From contig OY970235.1 of NCBI GenBank assembly GCA_963714145.1, positions 7,688,001-7,752,000 of the forward strand: a DNA stretch of 64,000 bases. Direction: 5' to 3'. A model generated the notes under the pieces. It made no database searches. It saw nothing but the letters and a program-made list of their open reading frames with translations, and was not told where the DNA came from. The position numbers and the translations under genes were made by a program. Positions 18,273 to 25,781 of this stretch are shown piece by piece. The DNA comes from JBBWZH01 sp035544115 (lineage in GTDB: Bacteria; Actinomycetota; Actinomycetes; Mycobacteriales; CADCTP01). Positions within the stretch are counted from its first letter, which is position 1, and each line of letters begins with the position of its first letter.

Positions 18273-19295
18273 ATGGCGATCCGGTACGGGGTCGACTTCG
18301 CCGGGACGCGGCCAGCGGCGCAGGCGCTGCGGTCGGCAGGTCGTGACTTCGTGGTCCGGTACGTGTCCTCGCCGGGCCGGGCGAAGAACATCACCGCCGC
18401 CGAGGCGACGTACTGGCGGCAGAACGGGATCGACGTCGCAATCGTGTTCGAGACCACGGCCGGTCGGCCGCTGGCCGGTTCGGCGGCCGGGGCGGCGGAT
18501 GCCGCGTCCGGGCGCGGCCAGGTGATCGCCGCCGGCGGCCCGGCCGACGGTGGCGTGATCTATTTCGCGGTCGACGTCGACACCACGACCACCGCGCAGC
18601 GGGCCGCGGTGGCCAGCTATCTCAGTGCCGCGGCCGGCGTGATCGGCTGGGACCAGGTCGGCGTCTACGGCGAGTACGACGTGGTCGACTACGTCGCCGC
18701 GCACACGGCCTGCCGCTATTTCTGGCAGACGTACGCCTGGTCCGGCGGCCGCGGCCCGCACCCGCGGGCGCAGCTCTACCAGTACAGCAACGGGCAGCGG
18801 ATCGGCGGCGTCGAGGTCGACTTCGACCAGGCGCTCGCCGACGACTTCGGACAGTGGGGAAGGGAAAAAAGCGTGAGCTTGACCGCGGACGAACACAACT
18901 GGCTGCGTACCGTCTACGTGCAGGTGACCGGCGCGGTCGCGGTCGGCCAGCGGGACTTCCAATCGACCATCGAGTCCACCCTCAGCGGCGTCCAGGCGCT
19001 GATCAACCTGACCAGGTCGAACTCGACCGTGCTCGGCCGGGCGATCACCAACAGCGAGGCGGCCGTCCTGGCCGCGATCGCGGCGCTGCCGACGTCCGGG
19101 CTGAGCATGGCGGAGCAGGAGCAGATCCTGGACGCCACCCGCAAGATCCTCACCGACAACGGCATCCAGGTGGACGACACCGCGCTGCGCGACGCCCTGG
19201 CCACCCAACTGGCGCCCGAACCGGCCCTGCCGGCGGACGCCCAGCACGTCGCCGTCCCGGCCCCGCGCACCGAGGACAGCCCCACCCCGTCCTGA
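18273..19295 (+). CDS. DUF1906 glycoside-hydrolase-like (Rv2525c-type) protein with helical C-terminal extension
   Basis: Residues 1 to about 195 match the DUF1906/Rv2525c TIM-barrel: YGVDFAGTRP, FVVRYVSS, IYFAVDVDTTT and VGVYGEYDVVDYV, ending with a barrel strand VEVDFDQAL. Acidic residues (D8, D110/D112, E/D at the barrel end) could be catalytic. The remaining 140 residues are helical (TADEHNWLRTVYVQ ... SEAAVLAAIAALP). They resemble tails found on actinobacterial peptidoglycan-active enzymes. AGGAGG precedes the ATG. There is no signal peptide, so export, if any, is non-classical or by lysis. The cell-wall substrate is inferred. Confidence 0.75.
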   Translation: MAIRYGVDFAGTRPAAQALRSAGRDFVVRYVSSPGRAKNITAAEATYWRQNGIDVAIVFETTAGRPLAGSAAGAADAASGRGQVIAAGGPADGGVIYFAVDVDTTTTAQRAAVASYLSAAAGVIGWDQVGVYGEYDVVDYVAAHTACRYFWQTYAWSGGRGPHPRAQLYQYSNGQRIGGVEVDFDQALADDFGQWGREKSVSLTADEHNWLRTVYVQVTGAVAVGQRDFQSTIESTLSGVQALINLTRSNSTVLGRAITNSEAAVLAAIAALPTSGLSMAEQEQILDATRKILTDNGIQVDDTALRDALATQLAPEPALPADAQHVAVPAPRTEDSPTPS

Positions 19296-19313
19296 CCGGC
19301 CCTATCCAGCACC

Positions 19314-19344
19314 GAACCCCCGGACGGTTTCCGTCCGGGGGTTC
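19314..19344 (+). terminator. strong intrinsic terminator hairpin
   Basis: A perfect 14-bp stem (GAACCCCCGGACGG with CCGTCCGGGGGTTC) closes a TTT loop 18 bp after the DUF1906 stop codon. A short AT-rich tail (CTATATA) follows at 19352. Confidence 0.85.
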
Positions 19345-19425
19345 GTACTGCCTATATACGCACCGAACATTGTCTGGTCATGCCTGTTCGGGTGAATGCC
19401 GGCAGCATCTATCCAGGCATTGATG

Positions 19426-20139
19426 CTAGCTGAGGCCGAGATCAGCCAGCATGCGCGCGCTGGTCTTCAGGCACAGCCCGTAAGCGCACACGAAAGCGTC
19501 GGCGAGATCGGCGTCGATGTGCCCCACGTCGAACGTCGCGGTCATGGTTAGGAAGTCGGCTAGGCCGGCCCAAACCAGAGGGTCATACGAGGCGGTAGCC
19601 CTTGGGATCTCGTCGCGGCCGGATTCGAGCACGACGCAGGCGTTGAACATCGTGAGGTTCTCAGTCCGGAGGCTGCCGTCGTCGTTTTCGCCGATCACGC
19701 TGACGCCCTGGGTCGCGTCCACCCGCGCGACCGTGAACCGGGCCCGCCCGAGTTCGAGTGGATCGGCAAGGCCGAGCTTCATGCCGAGGAGGTTGGCGAT
19801 CTCGATGTGGAGGTCGCGCTGCGTCAGCAGGTCGTCCGCGCGGCCCAGGCGAAGACTCTCGATCCACGCCTGCGCGAGTAACAGCGGCACCCGCCGGGTC
19901 GGAACGCTGGCCACTTCCTGGTGGGTCTTGTTCGCCGCGGCGGTGCGTATACCAACCAGGATTTCGGCCGCCGGGCACCGGCCGGTCAGCAATGTGACCG
20001 CGAGAACCGGGGCGAAGTCCTCCAGCGAGCGGCCGAGGCCGCAGAGGGTGACGGCGGCTCCGCGGCCCTGGTCCGCCCGCTCGCCGGTGCGCCGCCCATC
20101 ATCGGACGACGAGGTCTCCGCCTCGATGAATATAGTCAT
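19426..20139 (-). CDS. hypothetical protein of the XRE/SEFIR island
   Basis: This 237-residue soluble protein has no signal peptide or membrane helix and no motif I can name. It has an acidic, Ser-rich N-terminus, a helical centre (RRVPLLLAQAWIESLRLG), a beta-rich part (ARFTVARVDATQGVSVIG) and a C-terminal helical part (DADLADAFVCAYGLCLKT). Its ATG overlaps the stop of the upstream 500-residue regulator (ATGA), so the two are translated together and probably act together. Codon use is less GC-biased than in the flanking core genes, in line with acquisition. The function is unknown. Confidence 0.7.
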   Translation of the reverse strand: MTIFIEAETSSSDDGRRTGERADQGRGAAVTLCGLGRSLEDFAPVLAVTLLTGRCPAAEILVGIRTAAANKTHQEVASVPTRRVPLLLAQAWIESLRLGRADDLLTQRDLHIEIANLLGMKLGLADPLELGRARFTVARVDATQGVSVIGENDDGSLRTENLTMFNACVVLESGRDEIPRATASYDPLVWAGLADFLTMTATFDVGHIDADLADAFVCAYGLCLKTSARMLADLGLS

Positions 20140-21638
20140 TGCGACACGACCTCGAGTTCTTCAAGCAGTGGACCCAGGAAGCCGCGCTCACGGGCGATCA
20201 TCAGAAAGTCGTTCAGTCGGTCGCTCTCGGCCATGTCCCGCGTACCCACCTCCTCAATGTCGGCAGCGAACCGGAGCGCGTCGAGTTCGGGTTTCGCCCC
20301 AACTTCGAGTTCCAGCACGAACAGCCGGGGTGTGATGGCTGCCCGCCGCTTGTCGCCGGTCATTCCCTTCCGGATCAGTTGTAGCTCGGGTGGTAGCGGA
20401 ATGCGCTTGAGCCGCTCCGGGGCGATGCGGAGGTCGAACATGGAGAATTCCCGAATCGCGGCGTTATGGAAGGCGGAGTCTGGAACCACGCCGGCGGACG
20501 ACCGGATGAACTCGTCGATGTCCAGCGCGGCCGCCAAGGCACTGCTCGTCGATCGTGCCGTGTCCGGCTCCAGCCCTCGGGCGCGGGCCCGGGCCGCGCG
20601 AATGTCACTGTCTTCGACGTTGCTGCTGAACAGCGACAGCCGCTCCCGGTCGCGGGTCGACTTGGGGCGCTCGTAGGTAATGACGCGCCGACCAACGCCG
20701 TGCCGACCCCGGGTGCACAGCGCAACGGTCAGGACGAGCGCGACGGCGAAGCCTTCGTCCTCAGCGACGTCTTCCTCATCGTCGAGCCCTTCGGCGAAGA
20801 ACCGGGTGAAGGTAGGTTCTGCCGCGACACCGGTGGAGCCGGGCGCCGGACGCCGACACAGCGCGCGGCTTGTTCTCAGCGGTTCAAGCGGCCGGATCAG
20901 CGCATCGGCATACGCCTCGAGGCGGCTGACTGTGTCGGGGGCGCCGCTCGTCACGACGGGCAGGCCCTCGCCCCGCACCTTCCCATCGACCGGGATCGGG
21001 GGCCAGAAGGCACAGTCGCTGCTCGTCCGCGTCGTGGTGACCACACACGAGGTGAGGACCTGATCGGACTCGTAGAGCCGGAGGTTGTCAGGCGAGTAGT
21101 GTTCGATCGCCTGGAGGTCGGCCAGTCGCTTGATCTGGTACTCGATCCAACCGTAGAGCGGCCGGCGTGGGCCGAAGAGCTGCTCCTCGCGGACGACGCT
21201 TGGGAAGACAATGCGGATCTCCCGGGCCTCGAGCGGCGCGTCCCGTCGATCATCGAAGATGATCGAGTAAATGTCCAGGTCGTCGGCCGCGATGAGGGTA
21301 ACTCTCTCCAAGCCGGGCCGATCTAGGATGGTACGGACAGTCAGGTCCCGTTCCGTCTCAGCCGCCACCGGCAGCCGCTGCCGGCTGGCGACGAGTGAGG
21401 TGAGATCCTGCAGGTCGAGGGCGGCCTGGATGCGCTCAGCCAGCGGGAGGGTGAGGTTCAGGCTGCCCTTCTCCAGCCGGTTGATGGTGAAGCGGCTGGC
21501 GCCGACCAACTCGGCTAGTCGGGCCTGGGTGAGATTTTTCGCTGACCGTCCCTCCCGTAGTCGTTTCTGGATCTGCTGCCGGACCTCAGCGGCAGCGGCC
21601 GCATCAACACCCGGGTCCCGGGCGTTCGGCTCCGACAT
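20136..21638 (-). CDS. XRE-type helix-turn-helix protein with large C-terminal sensor-like region
   Basis: I took the ATG at 21638 (MSEPNARDPG); a further 98 codons are open upstream but not protein-like. An XRE/Cro HTH is clear at residues 17-75 (QARLAELVGASRFTINRLEKG). Residues about 100-260 (VTLIAADDLDIYSIIFDDRRD, EHYSPDNLRLYESDQVL) recall the phospholipase-D-like ligand domains that follow XRE domains in some actinobacterial regulators (DUF5919-type); this is a weak match. The last 240 residues are unrecognised, with an acidic run (DDEEDVAEDE). It is coupled to the 237-residue gene and divergent from the SEFIR gene, the likely target. Confidence 0.7.
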   Translation of the reverse strand: MSEPNARDPGVDAAAAAEVRQQIQKRLREGRSAKNLTQARLAELVGASRFTINRLEKGSLNLTLPLAERIQAALDLQDLTSLVASRQRLPVAAETERDLTVRTILDRPGLERVTLIAADDLDIYSIIFDDRRDAPLEAREIRIVFPSVVREEQLFGPRRPLYGWIEYQIKRLADLQAIEHYSPDNLRLYESDQVLTSCVVTTTRTSSDCAFWPPIPVDGKVRGEGLPVVTSGAPDTVSRLEAYADALIRPLEPLRTSRALCRRPAPGSTGVAAEPTFTRFFAEGLDDEEDVAEDEGFAVALVLTVALCTRGRHGVGRRVITYERPKSTRDRERLSLFSSNVEDSDIRAARARARGLEPDTARSTSSALAAALDIDEFIRSSAGVVPDSAFHNAAIREFSMFDLRIAPERLKRIPLPPELQLIRKGMTGDKRRAAITPRLFVLELEVGAKPELDALRFAADIEEVGTRDMAESDRLNDFLMIARERGFLGPLLEELEVVSQ

Positions 21639-21916
21639 GTAGAACCCCTGTCTTAGTGCTGTGCGCTGGAATGCACCTCCGCACATAGTACGGCGAACCA
21701 GGTCGTGGGGCAGTCCCCCACATTCGACACCGGTGCACATATTGACGCTGTAGTCGGCACAACGCACACTGTGTTGGGTAGATGTGCGGCTGGACGCACA
21801 CCCGGACGATCGGAGGCCGGGATGCAGGGTCCGAGCAAAGCTGTCGTGTGGGGGAACCGCGCCGGCCTCTGCGGCGGCTGTACCGCGGCCGCTGGCTGTC
21901 CTGCGGGGGCGGCGCG
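21639..21916. promoter_or_regulatory. divergent control region of the XRE and SEFIR genes
   Basis: The 278-bp spacer is rich in TGTGC/GCACA elements (near 21661, 21673, 21681, 21740, 21768, 21784 and 21796), including the near-palindrome GCACACTGTGTTG. It also has a GTGGGG-CAGTC-CCCCAC hairpin at 21705-21721. These are plausible operators for the XRE protein. On the reverse strand TACTAT (about 21685-21690) is a candidate -10 for the XRE gene. No experimental-grade promoter can be assigned. Confidence 0.4.
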
Positions 21917-22438
21917 GTGATACGGAAGTCACCGGTCAGCCGCCTCACTGCTGCCGATGCGCCCGGTCAGGCAGAGTGGCGGCCGAGTGTCTTTGTCAGC
22001 TACGCCTGGGACTCACCGGCTCACAAGGAGGCAGTGTGCGACCTGTGCCGACTGCTGTTGCGAAGCGCTGTAGACGTGCGTCTTGACCAGTTTGCCGGGG
22101 CGCGGCGCCGTGACTGGGCGGGGTGGGCGATCGGGCAGATCGAGGTCGCCGACTACGTGCTCGTCATCGCGTCGCCGACGTACAAGCACGAGGCTGACGG
22201 GGACGCGAGTCCGACCGGGCGCTGGGGTGCCAAGTTCGAGGCCGCTGTGTTGCGCGAGAAGTTGTATACCGACGTACCGACCTGGCTGCCGAAGATTCTG
22301 CCGGTGGTGTTGCCCGGCGGCCGGGTCGATGACATTCCGATCTTCCTGCAGCCGCGCAGCGCCAGCCACTTCGTGATCGACGAGCTCACCCCGTCCGGGA
22401 TCGCAGAGTTGCTAACCATCCTGTACTACCAGCCCTGA
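21917..22438 (+). CDS. SEFIR (TIR-like) domain protein
   Basis: The 173-residue product from GTG 21917 is almost entirely one SEFIR domain. It contains PSVFVSYAWDSPAHKEAV (strand A and box 1), VDVRLDQFAGARRRDW, and GQIEVADYVLVIASPTYK. Box-2-like LPKILPVVLPGG and DIPIFLQPRSASHFVID follow. SEFIR is a TIR-superfamily domain. In bacteria such domains occur in NAD-depleting, TIR-like immune effectors as well as in signalling adaptors. No sensor is fused, so recognition or control would come from partners such as the divergent XRE operon. The start is uncertain: an ORF extends to 21782, but its upstream part is not protein-like. Confidence 0.78.
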   Translation: MIRKSPVSRLTAADAPGQAEWRPSVFVSYAWDSPAHKEAVCDLCRLLLRSAVDVRLDQFAGARRRDWAGWAIGQIEVADYVLVIASPTYKHEADGDASPTGRWGAKFEAAVLREKLYTDVPTWLPKILPVVLPGGRVDDIPIFLQPRSASHFVIDELTPSGIAELLTILYYQP

Positions 22439-22517
22439 TTTCCGGCCCAGCCCGCCCATGGGTGCGGTCGAGTAGTGAGGTGTTGATCTTGGACGGTCAT
22501 GGTAGGCCCCCGGCGGT

Positions 22518-22733
22518 ATGCGGGTCGAGCTCCGCCTCAAGTGCACCAACATCATGACTCGCTACGAACGCAGCTTCGTCCTGGACGAGGGCTCCAAGCG
22601 GGGGCTGGAGTGGACGCCGCCGCGGCCGCCGGGGCGGCCAGGGTGCCTGCCCCGGCGGCCGGCGCAGCCGCCAGCAAGCCGAAATACACCTAACAGAGCA
22701 GCGCTCCCACGGGCGTCACGCTGGTGCGACTGA
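22518..22733 (+). CDS. possible small protein, perhaps frameshifted
   Basis: This is the only candidate in the 313-bp gap 22439-22751; I see nothing else there. The first 32 residues (MRVELRLKCTNIMTRYERSF, then a VLDEGSKRG stretch) look natural. After that the frame becomes Pro/Arg-rich, while the next frame over gives a natural-looking tail ending KPKYT with a TAA at 22691-22693. A single-base shift near 22615 would join the two into a roughly 58-residue protein. GGTAGG lies upstream. The function is unknown. Confidence 0.3.
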   Translation: MRVELRLKCTNIMTRYERSFVLDEGSKRGLEWTPPRPPGRPGCLPRRPAQPPASRNTPNRAALPRASRWCD

Positions 22734-22751
22734 ACGCCCCGGGGTGGGCGG

Positions 22752-24380
22752 CTACGGCAGTGCGATGGACTGCTGGTGGCGGAAGACGTTGCGCGGGTCG
22801 TAGGACGCCTTGATCCGCTGCAGCCGCGGGTAGTTGTCCTTGTAGTACAAGGTGGACCACGGCACGCCGGAGCGGTTGAAGGCCGGGTCGGTGATGTCCG
22901 GGTCCGGGTTGTTGATGTAGCAGCCGTCGGCCTGGTCGTTCGGCACCGGGTAGCCACCGGTGGCGGCCCAGACGCTGCCGTACAGGTCGCGCAGCCAGTT
23001 GATGTTGACGGGGTCGGCGGCCGGGTCCTGCCACTGGGTCTCGAAGAGGGTCCAGAACACGCAGCTGCGGTGGGCCAGGGCGGTCGCGGTGGACGCGGTC
23101 GCGTTGATCGTGCCGCCGCTGAAGCCGGCCAGGGTGACCGCGCCGGCCGGGTTGCTGAAGTCGGTGCGGTTCAGCGCGTCGTACATGGCGCCGGCCTGCG
23201 CCGCCGTGTAGCCGCGCTTCAGGTACGCCGACTTGGACGAGCCGCGCAGCGTGGGGTTGATGAACGACGGGATGCTCGCCGCGATCAGCCGGACCGCGTG
23301 CAGCCAGGGCAGTTGCTGCGGCGGCTGCGCGGCCACGATCGGGTCCACGCCCAGCCCCGCGGTGATCGCGGCCAGGTAGCCGTCCAGCAGTGCGCGGGCC
23401 CCGGGCACGGTGGCGTTCACCTGGGTGAGCAGGAAGATGCCGCCGCTGGACCGGTGCGTCAGCGAGGCCACCCCGGACAGTGCCTTCCCCGGTGCGGTGG
23501 GCGCGGCGTTCTGCTCGTACCAGCTGCCCCAGTTCGTGACCAGCGTGCTGAACTTGGCCCGGTCCAGCGCCGACCAGGGAATGCCGACGGCGGACAGCAG
23601 CACGTCCTTGGGCGGGTTGACCAGCAGCCGGCCCGGGTCGGTGCCGGTGCGGCCCGGGGTGCGGAACCAGAAGCGGGTGACGATGCCGAAGTTGCCGCCG
23701 CCACCGCCCGCGGTGGCCCACCAGAGGTCGTAGTTCGGGTCGGCGGTGTCCCGGCTGGCCACCACCACCTTCGCGACGCCGGCGCGGTTGACCGTGACCA
23801 CCTCGACCGCCTCCAGGTGGTCGATCACCGCGCCCAGCTCGCGGGACAGGAAGCCGTACCCGCCGCCGGTGGTGTGCCCGCCGACGCCGACCGTGGGGCA
23901 CATCCCGCCCGGGATCGTCACGCCCCACTTCTTGTACAGCGCCTCGTAGACACCGGCCAGCCGGGCGCCACCCTCGACCGCGAAGGCCCGCCGGGCGGTG
24001 TCGAAGTAGATGTTGTTCAGCCCGGCGAGGTCGATCACCACGTCCACGTCGGCGTTGAACACGAACGGGGCCAGGCAGTGCCCGCCGCAGACCACCGAGA
24101 GCCGCTTGCCGGCGGACACCGCCTCCTGCACCGCCTGTACGACCTGCTCGGTCGAGCTGACCACGCGGACGTAGTCCGGCGAGCCGACCCAGCGCTGGTT
24201 GTAGCCGACGGTCAGTTCCTGGTAGCGCGGGTCGGCCGGCAGGATCGTCACCGGCGGGGTGGTCGTCGTCCCCGCCGTCGTCGGCGCCGCGGTGGCCGGC
24301 GTGGCGATACCGACGGTCGCCACCCCGGCCGCCGCCGCCGTCCCACCCAGGAAACCCCGTCGAGAAATGCCAGTCATCAA
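22752..24380 (-). CDS. Tat-exported bicovalent FAD-linked oxidase (BBE family)
   Basis: This 542-residue secreted flavoprotein has a twin-arginine signal SRRGFLGG followed by an Ala-rich hydrophobic core. The PCMH-type FAD domain has the His attachment in VVCGGHC and the Cys attachment in GGMCPTVGVGGHTTGGGYG, the pattern of 6-S-cysteinyl, 8-alpha-N1-histidyl FAD. A C-terminal BBE segment ends YYKDNYPRLQRIKASYDPRNVF. Relatives oxidise carbohydrates or alkaloid-like and polyketide alcohols with O2. It faces the LacI gene across 164 bp. The substrate is unknown; an oligosaccharide would fit the adjacent carbohydrate genes. Confidence 0.88.
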   Translation of the reverse strand: MMTGISRRGFLGGTAAAAGVATVGIATPATAAPTTAGTTTTPPVTILPADPRYQELTVGYNQRWVGSPDYVRVVSSTEQVVQAVQEAVSAGKRLSVVCGGHCLAPFVFNADVDVVIDLAGLNNIYFDTARRAFAVEGGARLAGVYEALYKKWGVTIPGGMCPTVGVGGHTTGGGYGFLSRELGAVIDHLEAVEVVTVNRAGVAKVVVASRDTADPNYDLWWATAGGGGGNFGIVTRFWFRTPGRTGTDPGRLLVNPPKDVLLSAVGIPWSALDRAKFSTLVTNWGSWYEQNAAPTAPGKALSGVASLTHRSSGGIFLLTQVNATVPGARALLDGYLAAITAGLGVDPIVAAQPPQQLPWLHAVRLIAASIPSFINPTLRGSSKSAYLKRGYTAAQAGAMYDALNRTDFSNPAGAVTLAGFSGGTINATASTATALAHRSCVFWTLFETQWQDPAADPVNINWLRDLYGSVWAATGGYPVPNDQADGCYINNPDPDITDPAFNRSGVPWSTLYYKDNYPRLQRIKASYDPRNVFRHQQSIALP

Positions 24381-24544
24381 TGTTCCTCTCGGGCCCGAGA
24401 ATCAGTCGACACGCTCAGGTACCTCGTGCACGGATGATTCCGAGCCGGGCCGCGAATGGCGCCACCCAGCTAACGGAGTAGCCGCCAGTTCCCGGCCGGG
24501 CTGTTTCCCCCGGGCCCGGCCGGGCCGGACGTAGACTGCGGCTC

Positions 24545-25588
24545 GTGACGGCGACGGGCCAGGCGGTCGGCCGGGGCCGGCGGGCACGGGACGGGTTGAC
24601 GGTTGCCGGCATCGCCCGGCTGGCCGGGGTGTCCGCGCCGACCGTGTCCAAGGTGCTTAACGGCCGGGCCGGGGTGGCACCGGGCACCCGGCAGCGGGTC
24701 GAGGAAGTGCTGCGCGAGCGGGGATACCGGCGGCCCGACGCGATCGATCCGGCGCCGATCATCGAGTTGGTGTTCCACGCCCTGGAGAGCCCGTGGGTGC
24801 TGGAGATCCTGCGCGGGGTCGAGGAGGTCGCCCGCGAGCAGGAGTTGGCCGTGGTGGTGACCGAGATGCAGGGTCGGCTGACCCCCGGCCGGGCCTGGAC
24901 CGAGCAGGTGCTCACCCGGCGCCCCACCGGCGTGATCGCGGTCTTCTCCGAGCTGACCGCCGACCAGCAGGTGCAGCTGTCCACCCGGGCCATCCCGCTG
25001 GTCGTGCTCGACCCGACCGGCGAGCCGCTGCACCAGACCCCGTCCGTCGGCGCTACCAACTGGAGCGGCGGGCTGGCCGCCACCCGGCACCTGCTGGAGC
25101 TCGGGCACCGGCGGATCGCGATGGTCAGCGGACCCACCGAGTGGCTGTGCTGCCGGGCCCGGCTGGACGGCTTCCGGGCCGCGATGGACACGGCCGGCGT
25201 GCCGGTCGACCCGGCCCTGGTCCGGATGTCGATCCTGTACGGCGAGGGCGGCCTGCGCGACGGCGCCTCGCTGCTCGCGCTGCCCGACCCGCCCACGGCC
25301 ATCGTCTGCGCGAACGACCTGCAGGCGCTCGGCGTGTACGAGGCGGCCCGGGAGGCGGGCATCCGGGTGCCCACCGACCTGAGCGTGGTCGGCTTCGACG
25401 ACCTGCCGCTGGTGCGCTGGGCCGGGCCGCCGCTGACCACGGTGCGGCAGCCGCTGGCCGAGATGGGCGCCACCGCGGCGCGGATGATCCGGACCCTCGC
25501 GGCCGGCGAGCCGCTGGCACAGACCCGGGTCGAGTTGGCGACCTCCCTGGTCGTCCGGCAGAGCACGGCCCCGCCGGCGGCCCGGTAG
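24545..25588 (+). CDS. LacI-family transcriptional repressor
   Basis: This 347-residue repressor starts with GTG. The HTH and hinge are at residues 18-68 (GLTVAGIARLAGVSAPTVSK, VLNGRAGVAPGTRQRVEEVL). The periplasmic-binding-fold sugar domain follows (ATRHLLELGHRRIAMVSGP, AIVCANDLQALGVYEAA, SVVGFDDLPLVRWAGPPLTT). The family releases DNA when a sugar binds. It stands immediately upstream of three secreted deacetylase/esterase genes, and a palindromic site occurs in the spacer, so it probably controls them in response to a xylan or mannan breakdown sugar. Confidence 0.9.
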   Translation: MTATGQAVGRGRRARDGLTVAGIARLAGVSAPTVSKVLNGRAGVAPGTRQRVEEVLRERGYRRPDAIDPAPIIELVFHALESPWVLEILRGVEEVAREQELAVVVTEMQGRLTPGRAWTEQVLTRRPTGVIAVFSELTADQQVQLSTRAIPLVVLDPTGEPLHQTPSVGATNWSGGLAATRHLLELGHRRIAMVSGPTEWLCCRARLDGFRAAMDTAGVPVDPALVRMSILYGEGGLRDGASLLALPDPPTAIVCANDLQALGVYEAAREAGIRVPTDLSVVGFDDLPLVRWAGPPLTTVRQPLAEMGATAARMIRTLAAGEPLAQTRVELATSLVVRQSTAPPAAR

Positions 25589-25685
25589 CCGGACCGGCTT
25601 GGGTAGCCGGGCCGGGTGGGTAGCCGGGCCGGCTCGCGTTACTCCGTTCGGGTGCCTTGACCGGCTCACGGCTCCGGCCGTACGT

Positions 25686-25722
25686 TGTCGAAACAAATCG
25701 AAGAAACGTTCGAAACGTTTCT
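25686..25722. promoter_or_regulatory. LacI-type operator cluster
   Basis: GAAACGTTTC (25712-25721) is a perfect palindrome, overlapped by a second copy with one base missing (GAAACGTTC, 25703-25711). TCGAAACAAATCGAA (25688-25702) precedes them. The pattern resembles the CGAAAnTTTCG element described upstream of streptomycete xylanase genes. It lies 60-95 bp before the esterase start, where a repressor would block transcription. Confidence 0.65.
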
Positions 25723-25781
25723 GCCGGCGGATGGGCTGCGGCGGCCACACCGCCGGGGGGTTCCGGCCGAAGGAGTCCGCT

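Noticed and set aside
19380..19440. Imperfect inverted repeat (TCATGCCTG ... CAGGCATTGA) near the island edge considered as a mobile-element end
   Set aside because: Only one such repeat, no partner at the other side of the island, no transposase or integrase and no target duplication seen.
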